Source: Promethearchaeota archaeon
GTDB lineage: Archaea; Asgardarchaeota; Lokiarchaeia; Sigyniarchaeales; SOKP01
Direction of reading: 5' to 3'
Assembly: GCA_019058365.1 (NCBI GenBank)
Contig: JAHPZE010000004.1
Location: 124,001 to 188,000, forward strand
Length of the DNA: 64,000 bases
How positions within the stretch are numbered: position 1 is the first letter of the stretch; each line of letters begins with the position of its first letter. The translations under genes and the position numbers were made by a program. Under the pieces are notes generated by a model, which did not search any database, had not been told where the DNA came from, and worked only from the letters and a program-made list of their open reading frames with translations. Below, in pieces: positions 43,647 through 53,302 of the stretch.

Positions 43647-44270
43647 TTAATTTAATTGATCTTTTAATAACTTTCCTTGAATTATAAAATCTTCTAGATT
43701 TTCTTTTTCTATTACTTTTATTTCTTTAATCTCGGGTTTTAATATTTTTAATAACAGTTCCAATTCTAATTTTTTCTTTAATATTGAAAAATTATAATCA
43801 GCATTATTTTTACTTACCCTAAACGATTCTGTGATTCCAATTTGAATATGAGGTAAATTTTGGAAAGAAGTAAGTGAAAAAGTTGAATCAAAGATATTCT
43901 CTCTGAAAGGTAAATGTTCCATATCTGACAAAATCAAATTTAAAGCATACTTCTTACAATTATAATTAATAACCTTGGATTTGAATCTTAATAACATATT
44001 ACAAGAGATATCTACTGCTACGTAGTTAAACTTTATTTCTCCTTGCTTCTTTATTGATTTTGTAATATATTCAAAAAATAAACCAGTACCACACCCCATA
44101 TCTATAATAATTTTACCATTTGCTCTGTAGTTTTTTAATACAATTTCATATTTTTCTTCTTGTATTGCTTTATATCTTTTGTCATAAAAATGTGATGATG
44201 AGTTGTATTTTTCGATTATGCTTTTCTTTTTATTTTGATTTTTAGAGTGTTCTTCCACGATGATAACCAA
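43647..44270 (-). CDS. Class I SAM-dependent methyltransferase
   Basis: 207 residues from TTG; a GTG four codons later is also possible. SAM motif I is IIDMGCGTGLFF near 55. YVAVDISCNMLLRFK and LSDMEHLPFRENIFD supply the acidic and post-I motifs. SFQNLPH follows. It is of the Methyltransf_11 type; the substrate is unknown. It converges with the RIO2 gene. Confidence 0.8.
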   Translation of the reverse strand: MVIIVEEHSKNQNKKKSIIEKYNSSSHFYDKRYKAIQEEKYEIVLKNYRANGKIIIDMGCGTGLFFEYITKSIKKQGEIKFNYVAVDISCNMLLRFKSKVINYNCKKYALNLILSDMEHLPFRENIFDSTFSLTSFQNLPHIQIGITESFRVSKNNADYNFSILKKKLELELLLKILKPEIKEIKVIEKENLEDFIIQGKLLKDQLN

Positions 44271-44382
44271 ATAAATTTTAGCTCTTGTTTTTAATGTCGT
44301 AAGGTTTTAATTCAAAAAATTCTATCTTTAAATTATCTTTTTAATATATATTATAATAATTGTTTTGATATAAGAATTAAAA

Positions 44383-44646
44383 ATGTCAAGTAAAAATAAT
44401 AATCAACAGAGATCTAAAAATCCTTTACAAATATTACAAAATAGTCAAGGTTCTATAATTTTGCTCAGATTAAAAGATGGGACAGAATATAGGGGACTAT
44501 TAAAGGAAATCGACGCTTACATGAACATGATTTTAGAAGACGCAACCGAACTTTTAGAAGGGACGCCTGTGGCTAAATACAATGAGATATTTATTCGGGG
44601 TAATAATCTCTTATTTATTAAACCAGACGCTTCTCAAATTACATAA
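44383..44646 (+). CDS. LSm/Sm-like archaeal RNA-binding protein
   Basis: 87 residues. The Sm1 motif is IILLRLKDGTEYRGLLKEID and NMILEDATELL follows it. Sm2 is IFIRGNNLLFI. The length and both motifs match SmAP proteins, which form hexa- or heptameric rings that bind U-rich RNA. It is a single gene with its own AT-rich promoter region. Confidence 0.93.
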   Translation: MSSKNNNQQRSKNPLQILQNSQGSIILLRLKDGTEYRGLLKEIDAYMNMILEDATELLEGTPVAKYNEIFIRGNNLLFIKPDASQIT

Positions 44647-44729
44647 CTATTGTAGGGAATTTTTATTAGCTACCCCTTATGTTTAACATTAGATTTCCTA
44701 AATTAGTGAAATCATGATCTAGAATAGCT

Positions 44730-45635
44730 TTATAACCTCAATAATTTTGGAACTACTTCTTTATTTCTAATTATTGCATAAGATGCCGAATTTGGGGTAT
44801 AAGATCCTAGATAATTTGCTGATGAAAATATAGATAGCAATCTATTATTAAAAAACCATCGATATCCCTCAGGAAAGCATTCATGTGCTCTAATTAGGTA
44901 TTTAAGATTGTTATATCTCATAAAATTCTCAAAAACATCATCTCCGAAAAATTTAATCCCTGGACCTCTAAAATTGTCGGAAAAACCTTCTAATCCAGAT
45001 TTAGGATCATTCCACATGATTTGATAAATCCCTTGTTCATTTGAATTGTATATTTCTCTAAAATTCTTGCATTTTTGACCTTGTAGTTTCTTTAAAATAT
45101 CATTGTCTTCTGGAATCCCTCCATGTAGACATAACACTTCTCTATTAATTAATGCACATATCGGTAATACATTATAAATACTTAAAATTTCACTGAATTT
45201 GCTGTGATCATCGAATCTTGAAATAAAATCTTGAAAGAAACCGTAGTATTTATTTATTTCTAAAGTTTCATGATTTCCTCTTAATAAATAATATTTTAAA
45301 GGGTAAAGAATCTTCAACGCTAAAACGATTAATAAACATTCAAATTGCTTTGGTCCACGATCGACAATATCTCCTAAAAAGATGACTATTTTCGGGTTAT
45401 TATGATTAATAATTTCAATTATTCTCTTTAATGTCGCCAAATTTCCATGAATATCCCCTATTACATAAACTTCTTCATTAATTTCTTTAAAACTAAACTC
45501 TAAGAGTAAATTTTCTTGTTCTAAAATATTTTTAACTGTTTTTAAGATATTCGAAATAACATCAAATTTTAGAGAAGAGATTTTCTGCGGTTGGTTTATT
45601 AAATCATATAAAACTGAATTTTCAATTAAATTCAA
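44730..45635 (-). CDS. PP1/PP2A-family protein serine/threonine phosphatase
   Basis: 301 residues from TTG. All PPP signature motifs are visible in order: GDIHGN near 64, GDIVDRG near 92, RGNHE near 124 and HGGIPE near 175. RAHECFPEGYRWFF stands where eukaryotic PPPs have the C-terminal RaHq. It is unusually close to the eukaryotic form. It may act with the SDS22-like LRR protein encoded at 9574, but that is speculation. Confidence 0.9.
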   Translation of the reverse strand: MNLIENSVLYDLINQPQKISSLKFDVISNILKTVKNILEQENLLLEFSFKEINEEVYVIGDIHGNLATLKRIIEIINHNNPKIVIFLGDIVDRGPKQFECLLIVLALKILYPLKYYLLRGNHETLEINKYYGFFQDFISRFDDHSKFSEILSIYNVLPICALINREVLCLHGGIPEDNDILKKLQGQKCKNFREIYNSNEQGIYQIMWNDPKSGLEGFSDNFRGPGIKFFGDDVFENFMRYNNLKYLIRAHECFPEGYRWFFNNRLLSIFSSANYLGSYTPNSASYAIIRNKEVVPKLLRL

Positions 45636-45746
45636 AATTGATCTAATTGTTTTCCTTTAATTATCTTTTTAATAACTCTATTATTTTTATTATAGTTTCT
45701 TTTATTTTTATAAATAAAGGAATTTAAAATATATAGTTAAATTTCA

Positions 45747-47846
45747 ATGAAAGATTCTTTAATTAAAAAGTTTGTAAATCATATTGAGAGACACATTGAG
45801 AGTTTTGAAAATGAAAAATTTCTCCAAAAAAATGAGAGTCGGAATATTGGAATAATCTATACTCCGAACCAAGTTGTAGATTACATAGTATCTAATATCT
45901 TTAGAATCTATTTTGAAAGATATATATCTTTTAATAAAGATGCTAAAGATGAACCAAATTTAAAAGAAATTGTTCTTTCAGTAATTAAAGATCAGAAAAC
46001 AAAAGAGAATTTAACTAAAATAATTAGAAATATAAGGATACTAGACCCTTCTTGTGGCTCTGGGAGATTTTTAATATCAGTAGCTGAAAAATTATATCAA
46101 TTGTATAGAATATTAGAGCCAAATTTCTCTGATTTTGATATAAAAAAAGCAATAATAGAAAAAAATCTCTATGGTATTGAAATTGAATATTCTGCTATTC
46201 TTATCTCAAAACTAAGGTTAATTAAATGGGTTCTATCTTTTAATGAAAACAATGTCATATTTAAGACTCTTAACTCAGAGATTTTAAATCTCAAAAATGT
46301 AGACCAAATCGTTGAGAAATTAGATTTACATTTCAACTTTTTTAACTTAGATTATCTTTTAGAATTTAGCTCTGATAAATTTGATATAATAACTGGTAAT
46401 CCCCCTTACATAGAAAATAAAAAGATAAAAGATATTGAATTTAAGAAAAAATTAACTAAAAGATTTAATACGGCTTATAGATTATTCGATCTGTCTGTAG
46501 TTTTTATAGAAAAATCATTTGAATTATTGAAATCAAATTCTGGATGCCTCTCTATGCTAACAACGAATAAGTTTTTATCAGCAGATTACGGTATTCGAAT
46601 TAGAAAATTACTTATCAATAATACTACGCTTAAAGAAATCATTAATATCTCGTCAATACCGATCTTTAGGAAAACAGCTGCGTATCCAATAATAATATCT
46701 TTTAAAAAAGTACAACCAAATGAAGGTAATTTTATCAGAATAAAACATTTTGTAAAACTAAATGACTTTTTAGAAAATCGTAAAGTTAAGTCTAAATTTA
46801 TACCTCAAAACTTAATAAATATAATTCCTACGCTTGTATTTCCCATTTTTGGCAACTTCGATTTAATAAATTATTTGTATACAAATTTTTTACCTTTTTC
46901 ACAGACCTTTAAGGATTTAAAATTATATTATCGACCATTTGGGTTCTTAAATTGGGCTAAACATCTTAATAATATAAAAAGTTTTAGGAATTCTGATAAA
47001 GATTTACTGTTAGTAGGAACAGGTAATGTTGGGAGGTATTACATAAAGTTTGAAAAACCAATTAAAATTGCAGGAAAGAACTTAAATGTTTCATATTTTC
47101 AATTTAACAAAGAATACGAAAAAGTTTGGGCTGTATTGAAGAGTGAGAAATTAATTTTTAGAGAAATTGATAAACATTTAACATGGGTTTATGATCCCGG
47201 CTTATTTGCGAATGTAACAGGCTTATATCTTGTTCATTTACCCTCAATAAATAGAGATACACTGTTTTGTATTCTAACAATAATGAATTCAGAATTGATG
47301 GATTTAACCTTTAGATCTTTATTTGGAACTCTTCACATGTCTGGTGGTTATTTAAGATATAATGGTAGTTTTATTAAAAGATTACCAATGCCAAATAAAT
47401 TTCCTGCGTTTCTATCGCAACTCGGGAAAATGTTACAACTGATCTCTCAATTAAAATATGATTTTGACTCATATAGACCTGAAATCGTTAATAATCCAGA
47501 ATTAGATAGAATTAAAAAAAAGTATTATAAGGGCCTAAATAGTTATTTTAACTTTTTCAACAGATTAAGCAATTCTTTAGTGAAATTATTATATTTTGAT
47601 GACTTCTATTTAAAGTCTAATTTAGATTATAATATTCTAAGAGAAATGTTAGATTTAAAAATAGAACCGCAAAAGGTTCCATATAAATTTTTAATTCCTC
47701 GATTTAATATAAATAATTATGAGTTATATCAATTAAATGAATTAGATGACATTTTAGCTGAAATAAACAAATTATATAACCAACTTTATAATAACATGGA
47801 TATATTAAATCAAATAGATGATATAATAAAAAACAATTTTAGCTAA
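45747..47846 (+). CDS. N6-adenine DNA methyltransferase, Eco57I/TaqI type
   Basis: 699 residues. NIGIIYTPNQVVDYIV near 30-45 opens the domain. SAM motif I is DPSCGSGRFL near 100 and the catalytic NPPYIENK is near 220. A TaqI-like target-recognition region fills the C-terminal half (ITGLYL-type and GGYLRYNG segments). No PD-(D/E)XK nuclease motif is seen, and no separate endonuclease gene is adjacent. It could be a solitary methyltransferase, or a type IIG/BREX relative that has lost its partner. The lineage-typical AT-rich codon use shows no sign of recent transfer. Confidence 0.85.
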   Translation: MKDSLIKKFVNHIERHIESFENEKFLQKNESRNIGIIYTPNQVVDYIVSNIFRIYFERYISFNKDAKDEPNLKEIVLSVIKDQKTKENLTKIIRNIRILDPSCGSGRFLISVAEKLYQLYRILEPNFSDFDIKKAIIEKNLYGIEIEYSAILISKLRLIKWVLSFNENNVIFKTLNSEILNLKNVDQIVEKLDLHFNFFNLDYLLEFSSDKFDIITGNPPYIENKKIKDIEFKKKLTKRFNTAYRLFDLSVVFIEKSFELLKSNSGCLSMLTTNKFLSADYGIRIRKLLINNTTLKEIINISSIPIFRKTAAYPIIISFKKVQPNEGNFIRIKHFVKLNDFLENRKVKSKFIPQNLINIIPTLVFPIFGNFDLINYLYTNFLPFSQTFKDLKLYYRPFGFLNWAKHLNNIKSFRNSDKDLLLVGTGNVGRYYIKFEKPIKIAGKNLNVSYFQFNKEYEKVWAVLKSEKLIFREIDKHLTWVYDPGLFANVTGLYLVHLPSINRDTLFCILTIMNSELMDLTFRSLFGTLHMSGGYLRYNGSFIKRLPMPNKFPAFLSQLGKMLQLISQLKYDFDSYRPEIVNNPELDRIKKKYYKGLNSYFNFFNRLSNSLVKLLYFDDFYLKSNLDYNILREMLDLKIEPQKVPYKFLIPRFNINNYELYQLNELDDILAEINKLYNQLYNNMDILNQIDDIIKNNFS

Positions 47847-47964
47847 AATGTAAGCCTTAACTAATTTTTCTTTAACTAAAATCGAATTAAAATTATATTT
47901 TAAGAAAGATTATATATTTAAAATATCAATAAGTAAAAAACAATTAAAATTGTGATTGAATATT

Positions 47965-48285
47965 ATGGCTAAAAAAAAAAAAATTGTTCCGAGTGAAGAA
48001 GAGGAACTTGAAATTCCAAATGGAAAAACTGATGAAGATGGAGATGAAGTTTTAGATTTATCTGATTGGAATGACGATTTAGAAAATGATGTTGAGTATG
48101 ATCTCAGCAAAATTAAAGATGATATGTTAGCAGATGAAACAGAAGATGAAGAACTCGGTATGGAAGTTGATGATGTTGTTAAGTTGTTAAGAGATGTAAA
48201 ATGTAAACCTTGCCCAGGTTTAAGAAGCAAGCCAGATTGTAAGGTTGCTCATGATTATGGGTGCCCAAAACCAAAGAAGCCATAA
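47965..48285 (+). CDS. Acidic small protein with C-terminal Cys motif
   Basis: 106 residues from the ATG at 47965. It has a lysine-rich start, then a very acidic middle (EDGDEVLDLSDWNDDLEND). A compact tail contains CKPCPGL, SKPDCK and YGCPKPKKP. The four cysteines could hold one zinc. The acidic stretch suggests a partner-binding or nucleic-acid-mimicking role, but this is only a guess. A TATA-like TTATATATTTAAAATA lies about 50 bases upstream. Confidence 0.6.
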   Translation: MAKKKKIVPSEEEELEIPNGKTDEDGDEVLDLSDWNDDLENDVEYDLSKIKDDMLADETEDEELGMEVDDVVKLLRDVKCKPCPGLRSKPDCKVAHDYGCPKPKKP

Positions 48286-48348
48286 AAATTAATTTTTTAT
48301 TTTTTTATTAATTATTTACGAAATTTACTTTTAACTATATTTTTTTAG

Positions 48349-49356
48349 TTGAGCAGATTGCCTTCAAATACAATTAAACGCATAATATTAATAATTATTG
48401 ATGTTTTATTTAGCTGGTATATTTGGGAAGTAAATATTTGGTTAGGAAATCCTTGCTATACCACAGCCTTCTCGAGCTGTTTTATATTATCCGTAACAAC
48501 ATTTTTAATTGTGTATACTCCCTTCGAGATTTATTGGTCTTTTAGAGATCTCTGGTTTGATCGGTGGAGAAAACTTTTTCTCAAGGATTTAGAGGTTTCA
48601 AATATAAAAATTAATATTTCTGATGGATTTTTATCTGCAAATTTGGTAAAAAATCGAGAACAAGCCAAAATTGATTCAAAAAAGGCTATTATTATAGTTT
48701 GTCATGGTTTTTCTGACACAAAGGAAACACTTCAGTATTATTATTTTCCATTGGCGTATCAAGGTTATAATATATTAGCGTACGATGCTAGAGGTACAGG
48801 AAAATCTAAAAAATCCGGTAAAAGAAGTGAATTTTTAAAAAGAATTGAAGACTTTAAAAAAATTATCGAATGGGTTAAAAATCAAGAAGAATTTTCCAGT
48901 ATGAAAATTTTTTGTATCGGTTTTAGCATAGGAGCTATTACAGTCTTAAGTGGAGGGATTTTAGATAAAAAAATTGAAAAAATTATCGCAATTTCTTCAG
49001 TGTCTTATTATAAACAAAATATTTCTAAATATAATCCTATAATTATGTTAAGTTATTTATTAAAAGGAGTAAAATTATTTCCAAATGAAGAAGAAAACAA
49101 TCGTTTATCACCTTTTCTAATGATAAAAAATGCAAAAAAAGAGTTGACAATCGAAGAATGGAAAAAACTTTCTAATAAGGTTATGCTTATTCATTGTAAA
49201 AATGATAGAGTAATTAAATTCAAAAATTTTAAAGAAAATAAGAGGATCTTGGAATCTCAGGAGAAGAATATACTTATATTAAAGAAAGGGGGACACTCAC
49301 TGAAGAAAAACGAATGTATCTTGGTTGGAGCAACTCTTAATTTCTTAAAATTATAA
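48349..49356 (+). CDS. Membrane-anchored alpha/beta hydrolase
   Basis: 335 residues from TTG. Two N-terminal helices (IILIIIDVLFSWYIWEV and FILSVTTFLIVYTPFEIYW) precede an alpha/beta hydrolase domain. VCHGFSDTKE is the oxyanion strand, GFSIGA near 200 is the nucleophile elbow, HCKNDRVIK is the acid loop and KGGHSL the His. The catalytic domain probably faces the cytosol. The substrate is unknown. Confidence 0.78.
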   Translation: MSRLPSNTIKRIILIIIDVLFSWYIWEVNIWLGNPCYTTAFSSCFILSVTTFLIVYTPFEIYWSFRDLWFDRWRKLFLKDLEVSNIKINISDGFLSANLVKNREQAKIDSKKAIIIVCHGFSDTKETLQYYYFPLAYQGYNILAYDARGTGKSKKSGKRSEFLKRIEDFKKIIEWVKNQEEFSSMKIFCIGFSIGAITVLSGGILDKKIEKIIAISSVSYYKQNISKYNPIIMLSYLLKGVKLFPNEEENNRLSPFLMIKNAKKELTIEEWKKLSNKVMLIHCKNDRVIKFKNFKENKRILESQEKNILILKKGGHSLKKNECILVGATLNFLKL

Positions 49357-49448
49357 TCTTTACTTTTTCTAGTTCATTTAGGATATTATTATACAAAAGC
49401 TTTCGATTAGAAATATCTAATAAGACCTTTAATGTATTATTTTTCATT

Positions 49449-50894
49449 TTAGTCAATAATTTTATTCCAATCTGAAAAATTGATGATTTTATTATAATTT
49501 TTAACTATACATGTAAATAATACACAACCTATGCAAAACATATTTACAAAATCCTCTATAGTTAAATTTAATAGCTTACAATTTTTTTCTGAGAATCCTA
49601 TTCCGCGCTCTACTTCAATTTGACCATCATAACCAGACAAATTAACTACAAAATCTTGTTTATTCAGTTTTTTTCTATTAATAAATTCTTCTCGGGCAAT
49701 TCTAGCTAAACCTCCAATAGGGATAACTTCACCATCTCTTTGAGCTAAATATATCCGTAAATCAAATGTATGTTTTCCTCCTCGCCAATCTATTAATGAG
49801 AAATCAGCCATCTCTTGAATTGTGTATGGGAAAGGATCACGGTTTTTCATAAATTTAGCAAAAAATTCCTTTTTACTTTCTTCAACAATATTTTTAATAT
49901 CAAGAGGATCTTCATCCTTAGAGATGGGAATGACTCCCGCTCCACCAGAACCCCCACTAGGTTTAATAATAAAAGGTTTCTTATATTCCTTTATGAGATA
50001 TATGAGCTTTTTTATTAAATCCTTCTCAGTATAAGCTTTCGTAAATAAAAGATATCTAAGATTATACTTTTTGAGAATATCTTTACTCAAAAAGCTTGCT
50101 AAATATGTTAAAGATTTATCATCAGTAACCTTGAATATAGGATTCACCAAAATTGAATTTATTTTATGGAAATCTTTTTTAATTAATTTTGAGAAATTTT
50201 TACTCTTGAAACGTCTTGTTATACCATCTCCTATTAAAACACCGACCTCTTCCCCCCTATATTTAATCCAATTATTAAAAAATGAAAGAGATGTGGATAA
50301 ATGTCTATAGTCAGCAATTAAAAAAACGACTTCGGCTTTAAAGTTTTTATCGTAATTATCTGTATTAAAAATTTTTACAGAATGTCCATTAGCTTTAAGT
50401 TTTTTTCTAAAATATTCTATCATTATTACTTTTTCATGAATCAATCCATCATCAACAGTTACTCCAACAAGTACAAGCATTTTATTGATATTTCTCTTAT
50501 TTCTTTTTAATGCCTGATTAATAGCTTCTAAATATCCATCATATAAAAAAGCTTGTTGTTTTTCGGTAATAATTGAAAGACCTCGGTGAGATCCTCCATT
50601 GGTTTCTAAAAGAAAAAATTTTTTCCCTTCAGGTTCATCTGATACCATGAAATCAATACTCCCTGCATAAAATGAGTCAGTACAATTCAAAATATTATCC
50701 TTGCTTTTTTTCATCTTTTCTAAAGCTCTATTCCTTACTTCATCAGTAAAGCTATCTTCTTGAGAAGTCCTTAAATCGACAAAAGATACTAAATCTAATC
50801 CTAAAGATTTTCCTAAATTGATTAATTCTAAGTCTGAATCTGATATTTCTGAGGACATAAATTTTAGAAACTTAGTGAGAAGATCTTCCTCCAT
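49449..50894 (-). CDS. ATP-grasp-like protein, unknown ligase
   Basis: 481 residues. The region PFIIKPSGGSGGAGVIPISK near 310 is an ATP-grasp nucleotide loop. FDLRIYLAQRDGEVIPIGGL near 385 contains the typical acidic/Arg metal site. The N-terminal part (IDFMVSDEPEGKKFFLLETN) recalls the glutathionylspermidine-synthase-like pre-ATP-grasp fold. It may join a carboxylate to an amine, but the product is unknown. No peptide-substrate gene is adjacent. Confidence 0.65.
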   Translation of the reverse strand: MEEDLLTKFLKFMSSEISDSDLELINLGKSLGLDLVSFVDLRTSQEDSFTDEVRNRALEKMKKSKDNILNCTDSFYAGSIDFMVSDEPEGKKFFLLETNGGSHRGLSIITEKQQAFLYDGYLEAINQALKRNKRNINKMLVLVGVTVDDGLIHEKVIMIEYFRKKLKANGHSVKIFNTDNYDKNFKAEVVFLIADYRHLSTSLSFFNNWIKYRGEEVGVLIGDGITRRFKSKNFSKLIKKDFHKINSILVNPIFKVTDDKSLTYLASFLSKDILKKYNLRYLLFTKAYTEKDLIKKLIYLIKEYKKPFIIKPSGGSGGAGVIPISKDEDPLDIKNIVEESKKEFFAKFMKNRDPFPYTIQEMADFSLIDWRGGKHTFDLRIYLAQRDGEVIPIGGLARIAREEFINRKKLNKQDFVVNLSGYDGQIEVERGIGFSEKNCKLLNLTIEDFVNMFCIGCVLFTCIVKNYNKIINFSDWNKIID

Positions 50895-50988
50895 AAATTA
50901 AAATAATTATATCACAATTTAAAAAAATTAGTCTTTGTATAATTTAAAAAAACTGAAAATAATTAACTAAATATTCATAAAATTAAAA

Positions 50989-52212
50989 TTAGAGATATAA
51001 ATATCCTTGATGGTTTCCTTTGGTTGATAATCGTAGACTCCCAAGCAAGATCTTCTTGACTTTGAGTTGTTCTTTGTAGTTAAAGTTTGAAAATAATAAA
51101 ATATAGTTTTTTTCAATATTTACTGTAAATAGAAGTCCTACTTCTATCAACTCTGATTTTTCAGTCATTAAACCTATTATTACATAATGGTAAGGTAGAT
51201 TAACTAGATCCTCAATATTTATTTCCTTTTCAATAATTTGAGCTTTTTCTTTATCATATTCTGTTTTTATAAATTTCATATTGTCTAAGGGAATTGATAT
51301 TTTCCTAAACTCTTCAAATTTTTTAGAAAATTGACTTTGACGTAAAAATCGTCTCTCATCTTTGTCTTTTTCATAGAAGTATTTATTCTCCTCTTTAATT
51401 AAATACATTTTTCTATTTTTTCTTGAACTCGAGGATGTCTTTTCGATGATTTCTAATTCTTCAATTGTATCATCATGAAATACTATTAAAACATCTGGAT
51501 CTAGAGTATTAATAAAAAAATTTTTATAGAGAATCCCTGCTTCGGTTTTTATCCAACCATCTGTATCAATTAATATAAAGTCGACGTCTTTATATTTCGC
51601 TACATAATCAGAAATTAAATTCTTACAGGAAAGAGAAACAATATATTTATTATCTCCTTTAGGGAAAGTGGCACCAATAAAAATAGTTTTCTCGGAATTA
51701 ATATTTTCACTTGAAATGATGTAATCATCAATTGTGCCAATATTAATTGTTGTGGGAATATATATAATTTGCTGTCCTAAATCAGAATCAAGATATCCTC
51801 CTTTTAATTCTTCTTTAAGGAAATTATTTGCTAAATATTTGATAAACGTTGTCTTCCCACTACTAGTTCCTAAAACCATTATTTTTAAAGGTTTATTAAC
51901 ATTCTGCTTCATTTCTTTTATTATCAAATCTTTAATTTCAATCCACTTTTGAGAGATCGAATTTTCTTCGATTTCTTTAAGATGATCTTCAAAATTAGTA
52001 TATATTTCTAATTTTGAAGTATCTATTGCATATAGGGGATAAATTTGAGCACTAGGGATAATTAAAGCATTTTCATCTGTAGAATCTGATGGTGAATTCT
52101 TCTTATCTGGAAGAAATATCTTGCCAAACACATCAATTTTTCCTTCTATTAACGTTATTCTTGCTGGACCTTTAATTAATAAAGTATGACCTTTATTTAT
52201 ATTCTTAATCAT
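50989..52212 (-). CDS. Clp1/Grc3-like polynucleotide 5'-hydroxyl kinase
   Basis: 407 residues. The N-terminal beta domain (residues 1-70: KGHTLLIKGPARITLIEGKI) and the P-loop GTSSGKTTFIKYL (115-127) fit the family. DSDLGQ is the Clp1-type acidic motif, and IDTDGWIKTEAG is the second motif. A C-terminal domain includes YHYVIIGL. Family members phosphorylate the 5'-OH of RNA or DNA and are involved in tRNA or rRNA processing. The key Lys and Asp are present. Confidence 0.85.
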   Translation of the reverse strand: MIKNINKGHTLLIKGPARITLIEGKIDVFGKIFLPDKKNSPSDSTDENALIIPSAQIYPLYAIDTSKLEIYTNFEDHLKEIEENSISQKWIEIKDLIIKEMKQNVNKPLKIMVLGTSSGKTTFIKYLANNFLKEELKGGYLDSDLGQQIIYIPTTINIGTIDDYIISSENINSEKTIFIGATFPKGDNKYIVSLSCKNLISDYVAKYKDVDFILIDTDGWIKTEAGILYKNFFINTLDPDVLIVFHDDTIEELEIIEKTSSSSRKNRKMYLIKEENKYFYEKDKDERRFLRQSQFSKKFEEFRKISIPLDNMKFIKTEYDKEKAQIIEKEINIEDLVNLPYHYVIIGLMTEKSELIEVGLLFTVNIEKNYILLFSNFNYKEQLKVKKILLGSLRLSTKGNHQGYLYL

Positions 52213-52418
52213 AGAATATTCCTCTTTTATCTAAAAGTATTATAAAATCACAATTTCCTTCAATTTCTCTAATAGAATTTCTTGTGCATTCATAAAAATA
52301 AAGAAATGATGTCCCAACATTCTATCTAGTAAATATATGTCATTCATAAATTTAATTTTTTAAAATTGGTAAAGTCTACTTCTCGATATTTTTAGTAATT
52401 TATTTATAAATATATAAT

Positions 52419-53198
52419 TTAAGGACAAATATCTTGAATAAAATTAAAAAGTTCTGAAACGATTTCGTTATGATCTGGGCTGTCTAATATTGGATGATCA
52501 TTATGCACTAACCAAATTTTCTTCTTATTTTTTGCACTAATTTTGCTAAAAATATAATCCATACTATTTTTTTTAATAACAGAATCTAAACGGCCTTGAA
52601 ATAGTAATGCTGGACAATTTACTTGGGGTAATAATTTTTTCATCTCTTTCAATATATTTTTTATTTTGATCGCAATATTTACAGGAATCTTATCGTAACC
52701 AACCCATTTTCCATCTGTATCTTTTCTGAATTGTTCTGAAGTAACGCTGTGATATTTCACAAAAATTTTAAATATTGGAACTAAATTGAAGAGAAATGAT
52801 TGAATTCCTATTGGGGTGCTAATTGTAAAAATTCCATCTAAATTATGATTTGCTGCTAGTATCAAAGTTAAAATACCCCCCATAGAATGGCCTCCTACAA
52901 TAATCTTATCACATTTATCTTTCATAATCTTGATTTCTTTTTCTAATGCAGATTTCCATTCATCAATATGAGTGGTTTTTAAATCTTCAGGGGTAGTTCC
53001 AAATCCAGGAAGTAAGGGAACTTTAACAGTATAACCTCCTTTTGTATGCACATCTTCTGCTAGAGGCTTTAAATCTGCACATGTTCCACCACCACCACCA
53101 TGTATCATTAGGATTCCAATTTTATTTCCTTCAAAAAGAAAAGGACCGGCACCATTCATTATTTTCGGATTTTGATTATCCATCTTGTCACACATCAT
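52419..53198 (-). CDS. Est30-like carboxylesterase
   Basis: 259 residues. MIHGGGGGTCADLKPLA is the oxyanion loop. GHSMGG near 110 contains the nucleophile. LLFQGRLDSVI carries the acid and HNDHPILDSPDHNE carries the His. The cap and length match small thermostable carboxylesterases. There is no signal peptide. The substrate is unknown; it stands alone. Confidence 0.83.
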   Translation of the reverse strand: MMCDKMDNQNPKIMNGAGPFLFEGNKIGILMIHGGGGGTCADLKPLAEDVHTKGGYTVKVPLLPGFGTTPEDLKTTHIDEWKSALEKEIKIMKDKCDKIIVGGHSMGGILTLILAANHNLDGIFTISTPIGIQSFLFNLVPIFKIFVKYHSVTSEQFRKDTDGKWVGYDKIPVNIAIKIKNILKEMKKLLPQVNCPALLFQGRLDSVIKKNSMDYIFSKISAKNKKKIWLVHNDHPILDSPDHNEIVSELFNFIQDICP

Positions 53199-53302
53199 TA
53201 TTATATATTAATAACAAATAACTAATAAGAATCTCCATATTTTAGAAGACCATTTGAGAAATAAACTATAGAATTTAAAACTTAAAAATATTTTATTTTT
53301 AT

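Noticed and set aside
45747..47846. The methyltransferase as a BREX PglX gene
   Set aside because: No other BREX genes are near and the protein is much shorter than typical PglX.
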